Source of the DNA: Legionella feeleii
GTDB taxonomy: Bacteria > Pseudomonadota > Gammaproteobacteria > Legionellales > Legionellaceae
Length of the DNA stretch: 64,000 nt
Reading direction: 5' to 3'
Assembly (NCBI RefSeq): GCF_001467625.1
Contig: NZ_LNYB01000080.1
Location: 192,762-256,761 of the forward strand
Shown: piece after piece, positions 26,259-35,037 of the stretch
How positions within the stretch are numbered: the first letter of the stretch is position 1
Layout of the letters: every line of letters begins with the position of its first letter
Position numbers and translations under genes: made by a program
Notes under the pieces: model-generated
What the model was told of the DNA's origin: nothing
What the model saw: the letters and a program-made list of their open reading frames with translations, nothing else
Database searches by the model: none

Positions 26259-26663
26259 TTATTGACTAACTGTCGGTGGAGCCATACCACTGGGTGGTGT
26301 ACTGGTCGTTGCTGCTGGCGTTGTTGACGGGGTCGATGTTGCGGTGGTCGGCGCTATAGTAGGCACTGTAGGTGGTTCAATAGGAACACTGCCGCTGGTA
26401 GTGGTTGATTGAGTCGCTGGTGTTACAGAAGCTTTCCCTGTTGAAGTAGAGCCACTGGTAGTCGTTGTATATTGAGTCGATTGCGACTGTGATTGTGATC
26501 TATTCGCCCTTCCATAACCAGCCCCTGTATGATGGCCTTGCTCGTAGGAGCGCTGGGAAGAATCAGTAAAAAGTTCTTCTATACCCTGGCATCCGGTTAA
26601 TAGTAAGGGAGCTGTACACAATACAGCGACAGTCAGATTCGTAAAAGGAAAAATTTTTTTCAT
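26259..26663 (-). CDS. Thr/Ser/Pro-rich lipoprotein
   Basis: A 134-residue protein with a lipoprotein signal (LLLTGCQG, Cys25) and a short polar region, then about 75 residues of low-complexity Thr, Ser and Pro. AAGGATG precedes the ATG. The tail looks like a flexible spacer anchoring nothing recognisable. No family identified. It is followed directly by repeat copy 5. Confidence 0.7.
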   Translation of the reverse strand: MKKIFPFTNLTVAVLCTAPLLLTGCQGIEELFTDSSQRSYEQGHHTGAGYGRANRSQSQSQSTQYTTTTSGSTSTGKASVTPATQSTTTSGSVPIEPPTVPTIAPTTATSTPSTTPAATTSTPPSGMAPPTVSQ

Positions 26664-26921
26664 GCTGTCATCCTTGAAATTGAGTGATTTAACATCTGTT
26701 TAGCCATTCTAGCTGCTGCAAGCCCACTTGTAAAATCGACCTGCGATCTACCACGAAACAGGAAAACTCAAAACAGGGAGCACACGCGTATCCCCATTAA
26801 CAAAGCAAATCTCATCGCTCATAGAATTTCCGATAAAGTCTTAGGTAAATAGTACGTATACAGTGGGCAAGCCTTAGGCTCTGTCGTATACTGAATGGCA
26901 AATCATTACAAGGACCTACCT

Positions 26922-27872
26922 ATGATTTATCAAAACATTCTCGCCACTATAGGACATACACCGGTGGTAAAAATTAATCGCCTGGGCGCCAGGCTTGCCT
27001 GTGAGCTTTATGCTAAATGCGAATTTCTTAATCCTGGCGGCTCCGTTAAAGACCGTATCGGTTATGAAATGGTTAAGAACGCAGAGCGTGAAGGGCGAAT
27101 CAAACCAGGCGATACATTAATTGAACCCACTTCAGGCAATACAGGTATTGGGATCGCTCTGGCAGGTGCAGTCATGGGTTATAACGTTGTCATTACCATG
27201 CCCAACAAAATGAGTCAGGAGAAACAGTCTGTTTTAGAGCGCCTGGGAGCCACCATTTATCGCACTCGTACTGAAGCAGCATGGAATGACCCCGATAGCC
27301 ATATTTCGCTTGCCAAAGACTTGCAGCGTCAAATTCCTAATTCACATATCCTTGATCAATATGCCAATCCAGATAATCCAAATGCGCATTATCAGGGTAC
27401 TGCCCAGGAAATCATTGACGATTTTGGTAAGGATTTGCATATGGTAGTGGCCGGTGTAGGTACCGGAGGGACGATAACAGGGATTGCCAGAAGACTAAAA
27501 GAATATAACCCTGCTATTAAAATTGTGGGTATCGACCCTATTGGCTCTATTCTTGGTGGTGGTGACGAGATTAAGCCTTACCACGTGGAAGGAATTGGGT
27601 ATGATTTCTTTCCTGATGTGCTCGACAATAGCTTAATTGATACCTACGTTAAAACAAATGATGCCGATTCGTTTCGAGTTGCAAGAGAATTAATTCGTGA
27701 AGAGGGATTATTAGTTGGCGGATCTTCCGGCGCTGCCATGTGGGGTGCATTGCAAGCGGCAAGTTCTCTTCGCGAAGGACAAAAATGTCTGGTTATTTTG
27801 CCGGACTCTATCCGCAATTACATGTCTAAACATGCCAATGATGAGTGGATGAAAGAACAGGGGTTTCTTTAA
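26922..27872 (+). CDS. PLP-dependent cysteine/cystathionine synthase (CBS-type core)
   Basis: A 316-residue beta-replacing enzyme. The PLP lysine lies in NPGGSVKDRIG, the phosphate cup is VGTGGTITG, and EPTSGNTGIGIALA binds the substrate carboxylate. The VEGIGYDFFPDVLD segment is closer to cystathionine beta-synthase than to O-acetylserine sulfhydrylase (CysK), so it may join serine and homocysteine or make cysteine; the regulatory CBS-pair domain is absent. AAGGA before the ATG at 26922 decides the start. No cystathionine lyase gene is adjacent. The stop codon abuts repeat copy 6. Confidence 0.88.
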   Translation: MIYQNILATIGHTPVVKINRLGARLACELYAKCEFLNPGGSVKDRIGYEMVKNAEREGRIKPGDTLIEPTSGNTGIGIALAGAVMGYNVVITMPNKMSQEKQSVLERLGATIYRTRTEAAWNDPDSHISLAKDLQRQIPNSHILDQYANPDNPNAHYQGTAQEIIDDFGKDLHMVVAGVGTGGTITGIARRLKEYNPAIKIVGIDPIGSILGGGDEIKPYHVEGIGYDFFPDVLDNSLIDTYVKTNDADSFRVARELIREEGLLVGGSSGAAMWGALQAASSLREGQKCLVILPDSIRNYMSKHANDEWMKEQGFL

Positions 27873-28005
27873 GGGCTATTTAAACGTCTACTAGTTGGCG
27901 CTTCGGGTCTGTCGCTCCGCACTTCGCTGCCCACATACTGGCGTTTAGGCTCCGCTGCGACGCTCGAACAGCAAACCCGAAGCAAGCGAAATGTAAACAG
28001 TCTCT
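27873..28005. repeat. Dispersed palindromic repeat, copy 6
   Basis: The element begins at the base after the CBS-type stop codon. Outer arms GGGCTATTTAAACGTCTACTAG and GCGAAATGTAAACAGTCTCT pair imperfectly; inner arms CTTCGGGT and ACCCGAAG pair perfectly. The core (GCACTTCGCTGCCCAC...CGCTGCGACGCTCG) matches copy 1 in the same orientation. Confidence 0.8.
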
Positions 28006-28010
28006 AAAAA

Positions 28011-28033
28011 AACGGCCACGCGAGGTGGCCGTT
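28011..28033 (-). terminator. Terminator of the OTU-protein gene
   Basis: AACGGCCAC/GTGGCCGTT (28011-28019 with 28025-28033) form a 9-bp stem with loop GCGAG. On the minus strand a run of seven T residues follows. It lies 17 bases beyond the stop. Confidence 0.85.
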
Positions 28034-28049
28034 TCAATTTCATAAACTT

Positions 28050-29201
28050 TTATTTAAGAGCCGGCATAGCCATTCTGAAATCTTCGTCATGTTCAATCTT
28101 GGCAAAGACCACTCCGGGATCCAATTGACCAATACTGATTGCCCGTGCAATAGCATGGACCAACTCGTTAACAACTTGCTTATCATGGCTATCAGAACCC
28201 AATCTGACTGCTTTGATTTTCGCTCCAGGTTTCGCACTCTCAATGGCTTCGAAAAAGCGTTGATTCCCGTGTTCAAGACCTACATATTTTACCCGGCCCT
28301 GCAAATAATCACTCTTTGCCATGCCTTTAACATAAATTTCAAGCAATTCTTCTTTGGTCACTTCACCTGCAATTACACTGGCAGTGAGTTGATTGACAGT
28401 ATTTTCAAATTCTTCCAACAAACGCTGATCTTCTGCTGCAATTTTAGCCAGAATTTCAGATAAAGGAGGATCCTGAACACTTTGAGTGACAGGTTGTAAT
28501 GGTCCCATATTCTTTTGTTGCTCACTAATATTCATAAAGCGAGCTGGCTGACTTACGCGGGGTATATAATGTCCATTCTGTAACTGCATTACCACCTCTG
28601 GTGTGGCATCAGAAGAAGCATTATATTGCAGACGCATAGGCAACTCTTTATTCTTTGTCACCACGTGTACTTCTATGGGCAATTTAAGGGCATTAGCCAA
28701 TGCGGCAATAGCGCTCTCATCAATCCAGGTAGTTTCCTGGCGCATCCGTTCTGGTGTTGCTTCCCTATCTTCATTGGCATGCTGATCATTATCCTCAAAA
28801 GAAGCAAAGGCACCGCGATATTTCTCTGGATGTGCACATAATTCATCAACCGCGATCTGGCGTAAAACATAAGCCAATCGACGCGTACATTCCGCTATCG
28901 CCAAAGGACTTCTAGTCATACTCTCCAAGCGATCTCTTGCCGTACGTCCAAAGGGCTGTGGATGAGGAAAATATTCAAAGTAACGCGCAAGCAGTCTTTC
29001 AAGAATCTGTTGATTAACAAGATTTCTCTTGAATAAATAATCATCAATTAGACAAGCTGCAATCGACCTAAAACCACAATCGCCAGTTCCACCCACATTG
29101 ACAAAAGCTGGCTCTGAAGAGGTTTTGACAATGGGCTTTGCAACACTGCCAAGTTGGCGCGTAAAAAAGCCTGGTGTCGATGTAACAGACAAAGTAGGCA
29201 C
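28050..29201 (-). CDS. OTU-type cysteine protease (deubiquitinase-like), candidate Dot/Icm effector
   Basis: A 383-residue protein. Residues about 33-50 (VNVGGTGDCGFRSIAAC) carry the OTU Asp-x-Cys loop, with Cys42 as nucleophile. A helical insert follows (about 55-155), then TWIDESAIAALANALKLPIEVHVV, the usual OTU helix-strand, and NGHYIPR with His211 as the late catalytic histidine. The C-terminal 150 residues are helical and unassigned. Eukaryote-like OTU enzymes cleave ubiquitin, and bacterial ones are mostly host-directed effectors such as the Lot proteins of Legionella. The C-terminus is acidic then hydrophobic, compatible with Dot/Icm export. GGAG before the GTG at 29201 supports this start; a GTG at 29213 is the alternative. 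Confidence 0.8.
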   Translation of the reverse strand: MPTLSVTSTPGFFTRQLGSVAKPIVKTSSEPAFVNVGGTGDCGFRSIAACLIDDYLFKRNLVNQQILERLLARYFEYFPHPQPFGRTARDRLESMTRSPLAIAECTRRLAYVLRQIAVDELCAHPEKYRGAFASFEDNDQHANEDREATPERMRQETTWIDESAIAALANALKLPIEVHVVTKNKELPMRLQYNASSDATPEVVMQLQNGHYIPRVSQPARFMNISEQQKNMGPLQPVTQSVQDPPLSEILAKIAAEDQRLLEEFENTVNQLTASVIAGEVTKEELLEIYVKGMAKSDYLQGRVKYVGLEHGNQRFFEAIESAKPGAKIKAVRLGSDSHDKQVVNELVHAIARAISIGQLDPGVVFAKIEHDEDFRMAMPALK

Positions 29202-29309
29202 AATGTTCTCCACGCTAGAGTTATGATTCCATTCTAATCAATTAAGGTTAAGGGAATATTAACATTAAATTTACACTAGAATGCACGAATCATGCCCATA
29301 AAGATCTTA

Positions 29310-30104
29310 TTAATGGCAATTGGTGCGAATAAAGCTCTTTACTTCCTGCGTAAAATAAGGGCTCCATAAATCGTTATGGCCTCTATCAGCAATACTCACC
29401 AAATGCTTGGGCTGATTTGCCTGTTCGAAAAGGATTAATCCTTGTGCATAGGGAATAATGCGATCTTGCTTACCATGCAGGATCAATAAAGGGACGTGGA
29501 TAGTTTGAATACGCGCGAGAGAATCGTATTTATCCCACGGTGATATTAACAGCCAAGGATAGTGGAATCGAGCGACTGCTGACATTGACGTGTAGGGTGA
29601 TTGTAAAATCAGCGCGCAGATGGGGAACTCCGTAGCAAGTTGAGTTGCCACGCCTGTACCCAATGATTCCCCATAGAATATCAATTGGCTGGGTTTAACC
29701 CCCTGATTTAGCAGGAATTGTACGGCTGCACGGCCATCCTGATATAATCCTTGTTCTGTGGGCTGGCCATGATTACCGCCAAAACCCCGATACTCCAGTA
29801 ACAATACCCCCAAACCGCTCGCCAGAAATTGCCGCACCAAAGGCATACGGTAGCCAATATGCCCTGCGTTACCATGTAGAAACAACAAGGTAGGTTGCCC
29901 TAGGGCAGCGGGTTTGTACCACGCGTTTAAGCGTAATCCATCAACTGTATGCAGGGTGATTTGCTGCATATCACCTGCCTGGTAGGCATGGCGATCAGGC
30001 TTATCCTTTGTTGGAAAGTAAATCAAATTCCTTTGCCCATAATAAATCATTAGCAGCGCAATAAGAAAAACGAAGAGAATCGTAATAATCAGGCTTTTAA
30101 GCAT
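29310..30104 (-). CDS. Membrane-anchored alpha/beta hydrolase (BEM46/ABHD13-like)
   Basis: A 264-residue protein with an N-terminal membrane helix (about residues 3-22) and an alpha/beta hydrolase domain: oxyanion motif LFLHGNAGHIG, nucleophile loop YGESLGTG (Ser), acid in HGKQDRIIP, and final histidine in RGHNDLW. This combination is that of the BEM46/YfhR group. The role of these enzymes is poorly known; a lipase or esterase acting near the membrane is likely. It has its own transcript; the next gene on its strand is the OTU gene. Confidence 0.87.
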   Translation of the reverse strand: MLKSLIITILFVFLIALLMIYYGQRNLIYFPTKDKPDRHAYQAGDMQQITLHTVDGLRLNAWYKPAALGQPTLLFLHGNAGHIGYRMPLVRQFLASGLGVLLLEYRGFGGNHGQPTEQGLYQDGRAAVQFLLNQGVKPSQLIFYGESLGTGVATQLATEFPICALILQSPYTSMSAVARFHYPWLLISPWDKYDSLARIQTIHVPLLILHGKQDRIIPYAQGLILFEQANQPKHLVSIADRGHNDLWSPYFTQEVKSFIRTNCH

Positions 30105-30215
30105 GGAAAAACCGTTTTAAGCTCAATACAGCGGATAAGCGAAAAAAGCATAAAATAGACCATTTCACTCTAATAAAGTTATACACTGTATTAAGGAAAC
30201 CAAGGGGAAGCTAGT

Positions 30216-30269
30216 ATGAAGCCTCAAAAAGCACCTCTACTTCACATGCCTAAGGACTACCGAATTTAA
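30216..30269 (+). CDS. Possible 17-codon leader peptide before the methyltransferase
   Basis: ATG at 30216 is preceded by AGGGGA, and the frame (MKPQKAPLLHMPKDYRI) stops at 30269, one base before the methyltransferase ATG at 30271. The spacing fits translational coupling. It may be a leader or a short remnant of a former gene; no family recognised. Confidence 0.35.
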   Translation: MKPQKAPLLHMPKDYRI

Positions 30270-30270
30270 T

Positions 30271-30996
30271 ATGTTACTTGCATCGCTTATTGTGATTTGC
30301 TCTCTCTTTTTATTTTTGCCAATCTGGCGGCGGCAAATTAAATTACAACGCTGGCGAAAAAACTTGCGCCTTAATAAGCACCACAAGGTTTATCGACAAC
30401 TGTATGCGAATGTCGATGGTTTTGCCTTATCTAAAGCAGAAAGAACCAGGCAGGATGCGCCGGAATATGTGTATGGAGAAATAGACTTTGAATCCTTTAT
30501 TGCACTGCTATCCTTAGGCAAACCAGGACCATCCACTGTCTTTTATGATTTGGGCAGTGGTACAGGCAAGGCAGTATTGGCTTGCATCATGGTGTTTGAC
30601 GTAAAAAAAAGTTGTGGAATTGAGCTTTTTACCTCTTTACACCACTGTGCCCAACAGCAACAGCAACGTCTAAAATGCATTCAAGACTATGAAACCAAGG
30701 CTACGCGCATTGAATTCATACAGGGTAACTTTCTAGAAACCAATTTTGCCGATGCCAATCTTATTTTTATTAATGCAACTGCTTTTTTTGGCGAAACCTG
30801 GTTGGCGATTAGTAAACTTGTTGAGCAAATTAAACCAGGAGCCCTGGTCATTACTACTAGTAAAGCACTCCGTTCTGATTTGTTTACCTTAGAGGCAGTA
30901 ACCCAGGTAAAAATGAGCTGGGGCATCGTTAAAGCCTATATCCAACAACGCCAAGATCAAGCGTTCCCCGGGCAGGATCGGCAAAAAACAAGGTAA
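30271..30996 (+). CDS. Membrane-anchored class I methyltransferase (DOT1-like motif I)
   Basis: A 241-residue protein with an N-terminal membrane segment and a SAM-binding domain: motif I FYDLGSGTGKAVLACI, followed by GIELFTSLHHCAQ, GNFLETNFADANLIFINATAF and LVITTSK. The acidic residue after the GIE and the FINAT loop match DOT1-related and similar bacterial methyltransferases. The target is unknown. The ATG at 30271 sits one base after the stop of the possible leader peptide. Confidence 0.82.
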   Translation: MLLASLIVICSLFLFLPIWRRQIKLQRWRKNLRLNKHHKVYRQLYANVDGFALSKAERTRQDAPEYVYGEIDFESFIALLSLGKPGPSTVFYDLGSGTGKAVLACIMVFDVKKSCGIELFTSLHHCAQQQQQRLKCIQDYETKATRIEFIQGNFLETNFADANLIFINATAFFGETWLAISKLVEQIKPGALVITTSKALRSDLFTLEAVTQVKMSWGIVKAYIQQRQDQAFPGQDRQKTR

Positions 30997-31092
30997 ACTA
31001 ATGTTTTCCCTAGTTGCAAAAGGTAAATTATTTAATAAGATGGGTAACAATGTGTTACTAATTAGAATATTATTACAGTTAGTTGATAACAT

Positions 31093-31119
31093 TGAATAAT
31101 TTCTTTTCGTGTCTATACT
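31093..31119 (+). promoter_or_regulatory. Possible promoter of ihfB
   Basis: TTGAAT (31093-31098) and TATACT (31114-31119) are 15 bases apart, about 75 bases before the ihfB ATG. The spacing is short, so this is only a candidate. Confidence 0.4.
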
Positions 31120-31195
31120 TAAATAGAATAAAGAAAGTCAGCACCTGTTGTGTCTTGGTACTGACACCCTAACAACGCGGCTAACCGAGGTGGGT

Positions 31196-31510
31196 ATGAT
31201 TAAATCGCAACTCATTGCAAACCTTGCTGCAAAAATGACACATCTGCCTGAAAAGCAGGTTACTGATGGCATTAACCGAATTCTTGAATTAATGAGTGAA
31301 GCCCTTGTTGATGGCAAACGCATTGAAATCCGGGGCTTTGGCAGCTTCTCACTACATTACCGTCCACCACGCAATGCTCATAATCCTAAAACAGGCGAGA
31401 AGGTAGTTACTGAGGCAAAATATAGTCCTCATTTCAAGCCGGGAAAAGAGCTTAGAGAGCGGGTGGACGCATCACGCGGCCATATCCCACTCAAAGACAC
31501 AGACGACTAA
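31196..31510 (+). CDS. ihfB: Integration host factor beta subunit
   Basis: A 104-residue DNA-bending protein that pairs with IHF alpha. [28 protein letters not shown] is the beta-ribbon arm with the conserved proline inserting into DNA, and the [12 protein letters not shown] start matches IHF beta. GAGGTG precedes the ATG at 31196, which is preferred to the longer frame from 31148. The C-terminus is about 10 residues longer than in E. coli. Converges with dcd across a 13-base gap. Confidence 0.92.
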   Translation: MIKSQLIANLAAKMTHLPEKQVTDGINRILELMSEALVDGKRIEIRGFGSFSLHYRPPRNAHNPKTGEKVVTEAKYSPHFKPGKELRERVDASRGHIPLKDTDD

Positions 31511-31523
31511 ACGTCGTATGGAA

Positions 31524-32090
31524 TCAGGTGCGCGGTAACGTAACGCCAGTCTGTCCTTGATATTTTCCACCTCTGTCGCGGTAAGATACCGCGCAAACTT
31601 CATCGGATTCCAGAAAGAGCATTTGTGCCACACCCTCATGAGCATAGATTTTAGCGGGTAGTGGCGTGGTATTGGAAAACTCCAGGGTCACATGACCTTC
31701 CCATTCCGGTTCCAACGGTGTGACATTCACAATAATACCGCAACGTGCGTACGTTGACTTTCCTAAACAAATCGTTAGTACATTACGCGGGATACGAAAA
31801 TATTCTACTGTACGCGCCAAGGCAAAAGAATTTGGAGGAATGATGCAAACATCGGATTTTACATCCACAAAACTATTCGCATCAAACGCTTTTGGATCAA
31901 CAATGGCGGAATTAATATTGGTAAATATTTTAAATTCATCCGCGCAACGCACATCATAACCGTAACTGGAAACCCCATAAGAAATGATTCGGCCTTTATC
32001 TGTCTCACGGACCTGTCCGCGTTGATAAGGTGAAATCATCCCATGTTCCAATGCCATTTTCTCTATCCAGCGATCTGACTTTATTGACAT
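31524..32090 (-). CDS. dcd: dCTP deaminase
   Basis: A 188-residue homotrimeric enzyme converting dCTP to dUTP. The length matches E. coli Dcd from the chosen ATG at 32090. It has [18 protein letters not shown], the [33 protein letters not shown] core and [15 protein letters not shown]-like nucleotide loop ([13 protein letters not shown]). GGGG precedes the start. Two further in-frame starts up to 32126 would add a peptide not seen in the family. Confidence 0.95.
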   Translation of the reverse strand: MSIKSDRWIEKMALEHGMISPYQRGQVRETDKGRIISYGVSSYGYDVRCADEFKIFTNINSAIVDPKAFDANSFVDVKSDVCIIPPNSFALARTVEYFRIPRNVLTICLGKSTYARCGIIVNVTPLEPEWEGHVTLEFSNTTPLPAKIYAHEGVAQMLFLESDEVCAVSYRDRGGKYQGQTGVTLPRT

Positions 32091-32423
32091 GTCATGCCCC
32101 ATGTATATTTTGCTATCAAAAAGCACTTTCTACCATAAACGCATTTGGAGGGGAAGGGGAAAGTCATTTGCGAGGTTTAATAAAGACTGTGCCGTCTGCA
32201 TTTATTCGCAGGCGCCCCATTGAGTTGTTCATTTAGAGATAAATTAGGGATCAGAAAGGTAAACTTATATCGTATAATGACTGGCAAAATAGTTAACAAC
32301 AGCAAATTGACCCAACCAATAACAATATGTTTTTTATTTTTGCATTTAAGTGAAAAATATTTCCCAAAGATTTAATCAACGAAGGATCTCAAGTATAGTG
32401 GCTATTTTAAAAACTATTTACGC
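32091..32423. other. AT-rich intergenic region between dcd and the acyltransferase
   Basis: A 333-base gap between divergent genes. TATAAT occurs at 32273-32278 without a matching -35. No gene, hairpin terminator or repeat copy seen. Confidence 0.5.
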
Positions 32424-33656
32424 ATGAAAAGAATTGATGGGATTGATATTACACGCGGCCTGTTAGCTCTATCGGTGGCAATTTATCATTATATTCAGTT
32501 TTTAGATCTCGATTATTTAAAACAGTTTCATGGCATTATGACGGCAGGAATAGTAAGCGTTGATGGCTTCTTTGCTATTAGCGGCTTTGCCCTGTTTTAC
32601 AGTTATCACAAAACAGACTTTAGTAATATCAGGAATACAGGAACTTATTTATATAAACGTTTTGCTCGAATAGCACCTTTATTCTACCTTTGTATGTTGC
32701 TTAATACTCTCCAAGCACCAGCAATCCTGCTAATTGTTGCTACTTTATTTGTATTTGGTTTGGTTGGAGAGAAAAAAGCACCTTCCCTGGGAAAATATCC
32801 TTTCCTCATAATCACTTTAGTTTTGCTAATACAGCTGGTCACTCCTTTAACCAACACCAGTGAAAAATTAATGAACGCCAATAATTTATTGTTTATTTTT
32901 GGCTTTATTAATACTAATTTAACTCCCGTGAGAGGGGGTTGGTCTATCGGTATCGAATATGTCTTCTATTTTTTGTTACCTTTTATTCTTTGTTTAACCA
33001 AAAATGATCGCAACTATGTAACTATTCTTACTTTATTTACCATTTTTTTGGCAGTAGATTACCAGTTTTTAAACAACACTAATCTTTATACCTATAATTC
33101 AACCGAACATGTTCAGGAATTAGTGGCCAGTTGGCCCCTTTATACAAACCCGCTCAATCATTTCTATTTCTTTATGGCAGGAATTCTTTTATTCATCTTC
33201 TATGAGCGTTATCAGACACAGTTGCGTCAAAAACAGCAACTTCTTGTAAAGATGATCTTGATTTTACTCATTATTTATATGGTATTGGATAAAATTGTTG
33301 GAAATCCAAGTTATGGTATTGGGCGTTTTTGTTATTCACTCTTAACCATCGCTATTATAAGCCTCACTCCCTTTATTGAGATGAAGAGCTCTTGGTTAAG
33401 GAAAAAATTAATCTTGTTAGGTGATATCAGCTACAGTGTTTATCTAATCCAATTTCCCGTCTATACCTGTGTAATCTATTTAACCAAGAAATTCACCTTG
33501 TTCAATAAAACTGAAACGTTCTTCATTGCCTTACTAAGTTTGCTATCTATTTCCTATTTTATTTATAAATGGTATGAAGTACCTAGTAAAAATTGGTTAA
33601 CAAATCTGGCTTTTTCTCCCCGGAAAAATAGACTTGAGCTTTCAGAAACAACCTAA
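32424..33656 (+). CDS. Acyltransferase 3 family membrane protein (OafA-like)
   Basis: A 410-residue inner-membrane protein with about ten helices. The N-terminus DGIDITRGLLALSVAIYHY with the conserved arginine and histidine of acyltransferase 3 and the RFARIAPLF segment are present; GDISYSVYLIQFPVY is the late helix pattern. Such enzymes move acyl groups (often acetyl) onto surface sugars, for example O-antigen. Legionella O-antigen (legionaminic acid) is acetylated by Lag-1, a family member, but identity with this gene cannot be judged. Low GC, consistent with surface-modification genes that move between strains. Confidence 0.85.
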   Translation: MKRIDGIDITRGLLALSVAIYHYIQFLDLDYLKQFHGIMTAGIVSVDGFFAISGFALFYSYHKTDFSNIRNTGTYLYKRFARIAPLFYLCMLLNTLQAPAILLIVATLFVFGLVGEKKAPSLGKYPFLIITLVLLIQLVTPLTNTSEKLMNANNLLFIFGFINTNLTPVRGGWSIGIEYVFYFLLPFILCLTKNDRNYVTILTLFTIFLAVDYQFLNNTNLYTYNSTEHVQELVASWPLYTNPLNHFYFFMAGILLFIFYERYQTQLRQKQQLLVKMILILLIIYMVLDKIVGNPSYGIGRFCYSLLTIAIISLTPFIEMKSSWLRKKLILLGDISYSVYLIQFPVYTCVIYLTKKFTLFNKTETFFIALLSLLSISYFIYKWYEVPSKNWLTNLAFSPRKNRLELSETT

Positions 33657-33678
33657 ATTTTTTTGCCGAAATAATTTT

Positions 33679-34899
33679 TCATCCCTCATTTACCAAGGGC
33701 TCTTCATTATTAATACGGCTTAAATGGTAACGTTTACCACTTCGATACAATAAAGAAGCACCTACGGCCGTTGCAAAAAGGATAGAGGCAAGTGAACTTA
33801 ATTTACCATGATAAGTCAGACTCACTAATCCCGTAGCTAATAGCCCCGATATGCCAAGGCCGGTTGATAATACAGCCATTCGTGAACCCATAGGGGCATC
33901 CGATGATTCAATCGCCAAGCGTTGCAGGGAGGCGGAAGAAAGCCCAAAACCAAAAGCAAAAAGCATGATGCCGCCAATTAGCCCAAATAAATGCGAAGGG
34001 TAGAGCAACGACGTAGCCATAGAAAAAAGACTGCCCGCCAACAGAATAAACAAGCCCAGTTCAATCAGCTGGTTAAGCCTCATTTTGTCTACAAGAAACC
34101 GCACTAATCGGTTAGCAACCATATAAAAGCCAAAAACCAGTAACTGAAAAATTCCAAAATAAAGTGGCTTATAATGAAATTCATTAGTGACCAGAAAAGG
34201 TCCGCAAACCAGCCAGCTCATGAAACCACAAAACATCAGCCAATAGGGCAATAAATAATGCATAAACTGCCAATTTGTCACGATACTTTTATATTGACCT
34301 AACACAAAAGGAAGGTTTAGTGGTGCACGTTTGTCAGCCGCCAGGGTTTCTGGCATACGCGCCAGAACCCAACCCGTAATTAATAGACCCCAAACAAATA
34401 AAGATAGAAAAATCCACCGCCAATTCGTTAATGTCGCCAAAAGCCCGCCAAGGAAAGGACCTAAAGCAGGGGCAAGGACCGTAATACTGCTCATAGTCGC
34501 TAAAAGGCGAACCGAATTTTTTTGATCATAGAGTTCATGGATACTGGCATATCCTGGAACAATGATAAAACAGATTGTACAACCTTGAAAAAAACGCGCT
34601 GCAATCAAGACACTAATATTAGGGGCGATTGCACATACGAAGGTAGATAACACAAAAATTAACATACCCGTTATAAAAACCGGACGTCTGCCAACTCGAT
34701 CGCAAATAGGCCCTATAAATAATTGCACCGACATACCGCCTAAAAACCAAGCAGACAAAGTGAGTTGAACAAGACTGGTAGATACATCCAAATCATGCAT
34801 CATATCGGGTAAAGCAGGCAGATACATATCCGTTGAAAGAAAAACTGCCATTTCAGCACAAATCAGGATCAGGGGAAAAATAAGTAGATTTTTAAACAT
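33679..34899 (-). CDS. MFS drug efflux transporter (Bcr/CflA-like)
   Basis: A 406-residue protein with twelve membrane helices. Near the N-terminus the Bcr/CflA signature DMYLPALPDM is present, followed by the MFS loop GPICDRVGRRPVFITG between helices 2 and 3 and the antiporter-type motif VPGYASIHEL. Likely a proton-driven exporter of a toxic small molecule. Followed by an FkbM methyltransferase gene with a gap of about 140 bases. Confidence 0.87.
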   Translation of the reverse strand: MFKNLLIFPLILICAEMAVFLSTDMYLPALPDMMHDLDVSTSLVQLTLSAWFLGGMSVQLFIGPICDRVGRRPVFITGMLIFVLSTFVCAIAPNISVLIAARFFQGCTICFIIVPGYASIHELYDQKNSVRLLATMSSITVLAPALGPFLGGLLATLTNWRWIFLSLFVWGLLITGWVLARMPETLAADKRAPLNLPFVLGQYKSIVTNWQFMHYLLPYWLMFCGFMSWLVCGPFLVTNEFHYKPLYFGIFQLLVFGFYMVANRLVRFLVDKMRLNQLIELGLFILLAGSLFSMATSLLYPSHLFGLIGGIMLFAFGFGLSSASLQRLAIESSDAPMGSRMAVLSTGLGISGLLATGLVSLTYHGKLSSLASILFATAVGASLLYRSGKRYHLSRINNEEPLVNEG

Positions 34900-35037
34900 T
34901 CAGCTATCCACAGTAACAGGATTGATTGGCGGGCCACATCAATCAGAGAAAATCACGCTGGCATTGCATTTTATTACTACAAGTACAGACCTTCCTTGGT
35001 TAAAAGGAAGGCTCATAACCAACTTATTAAATATTAA

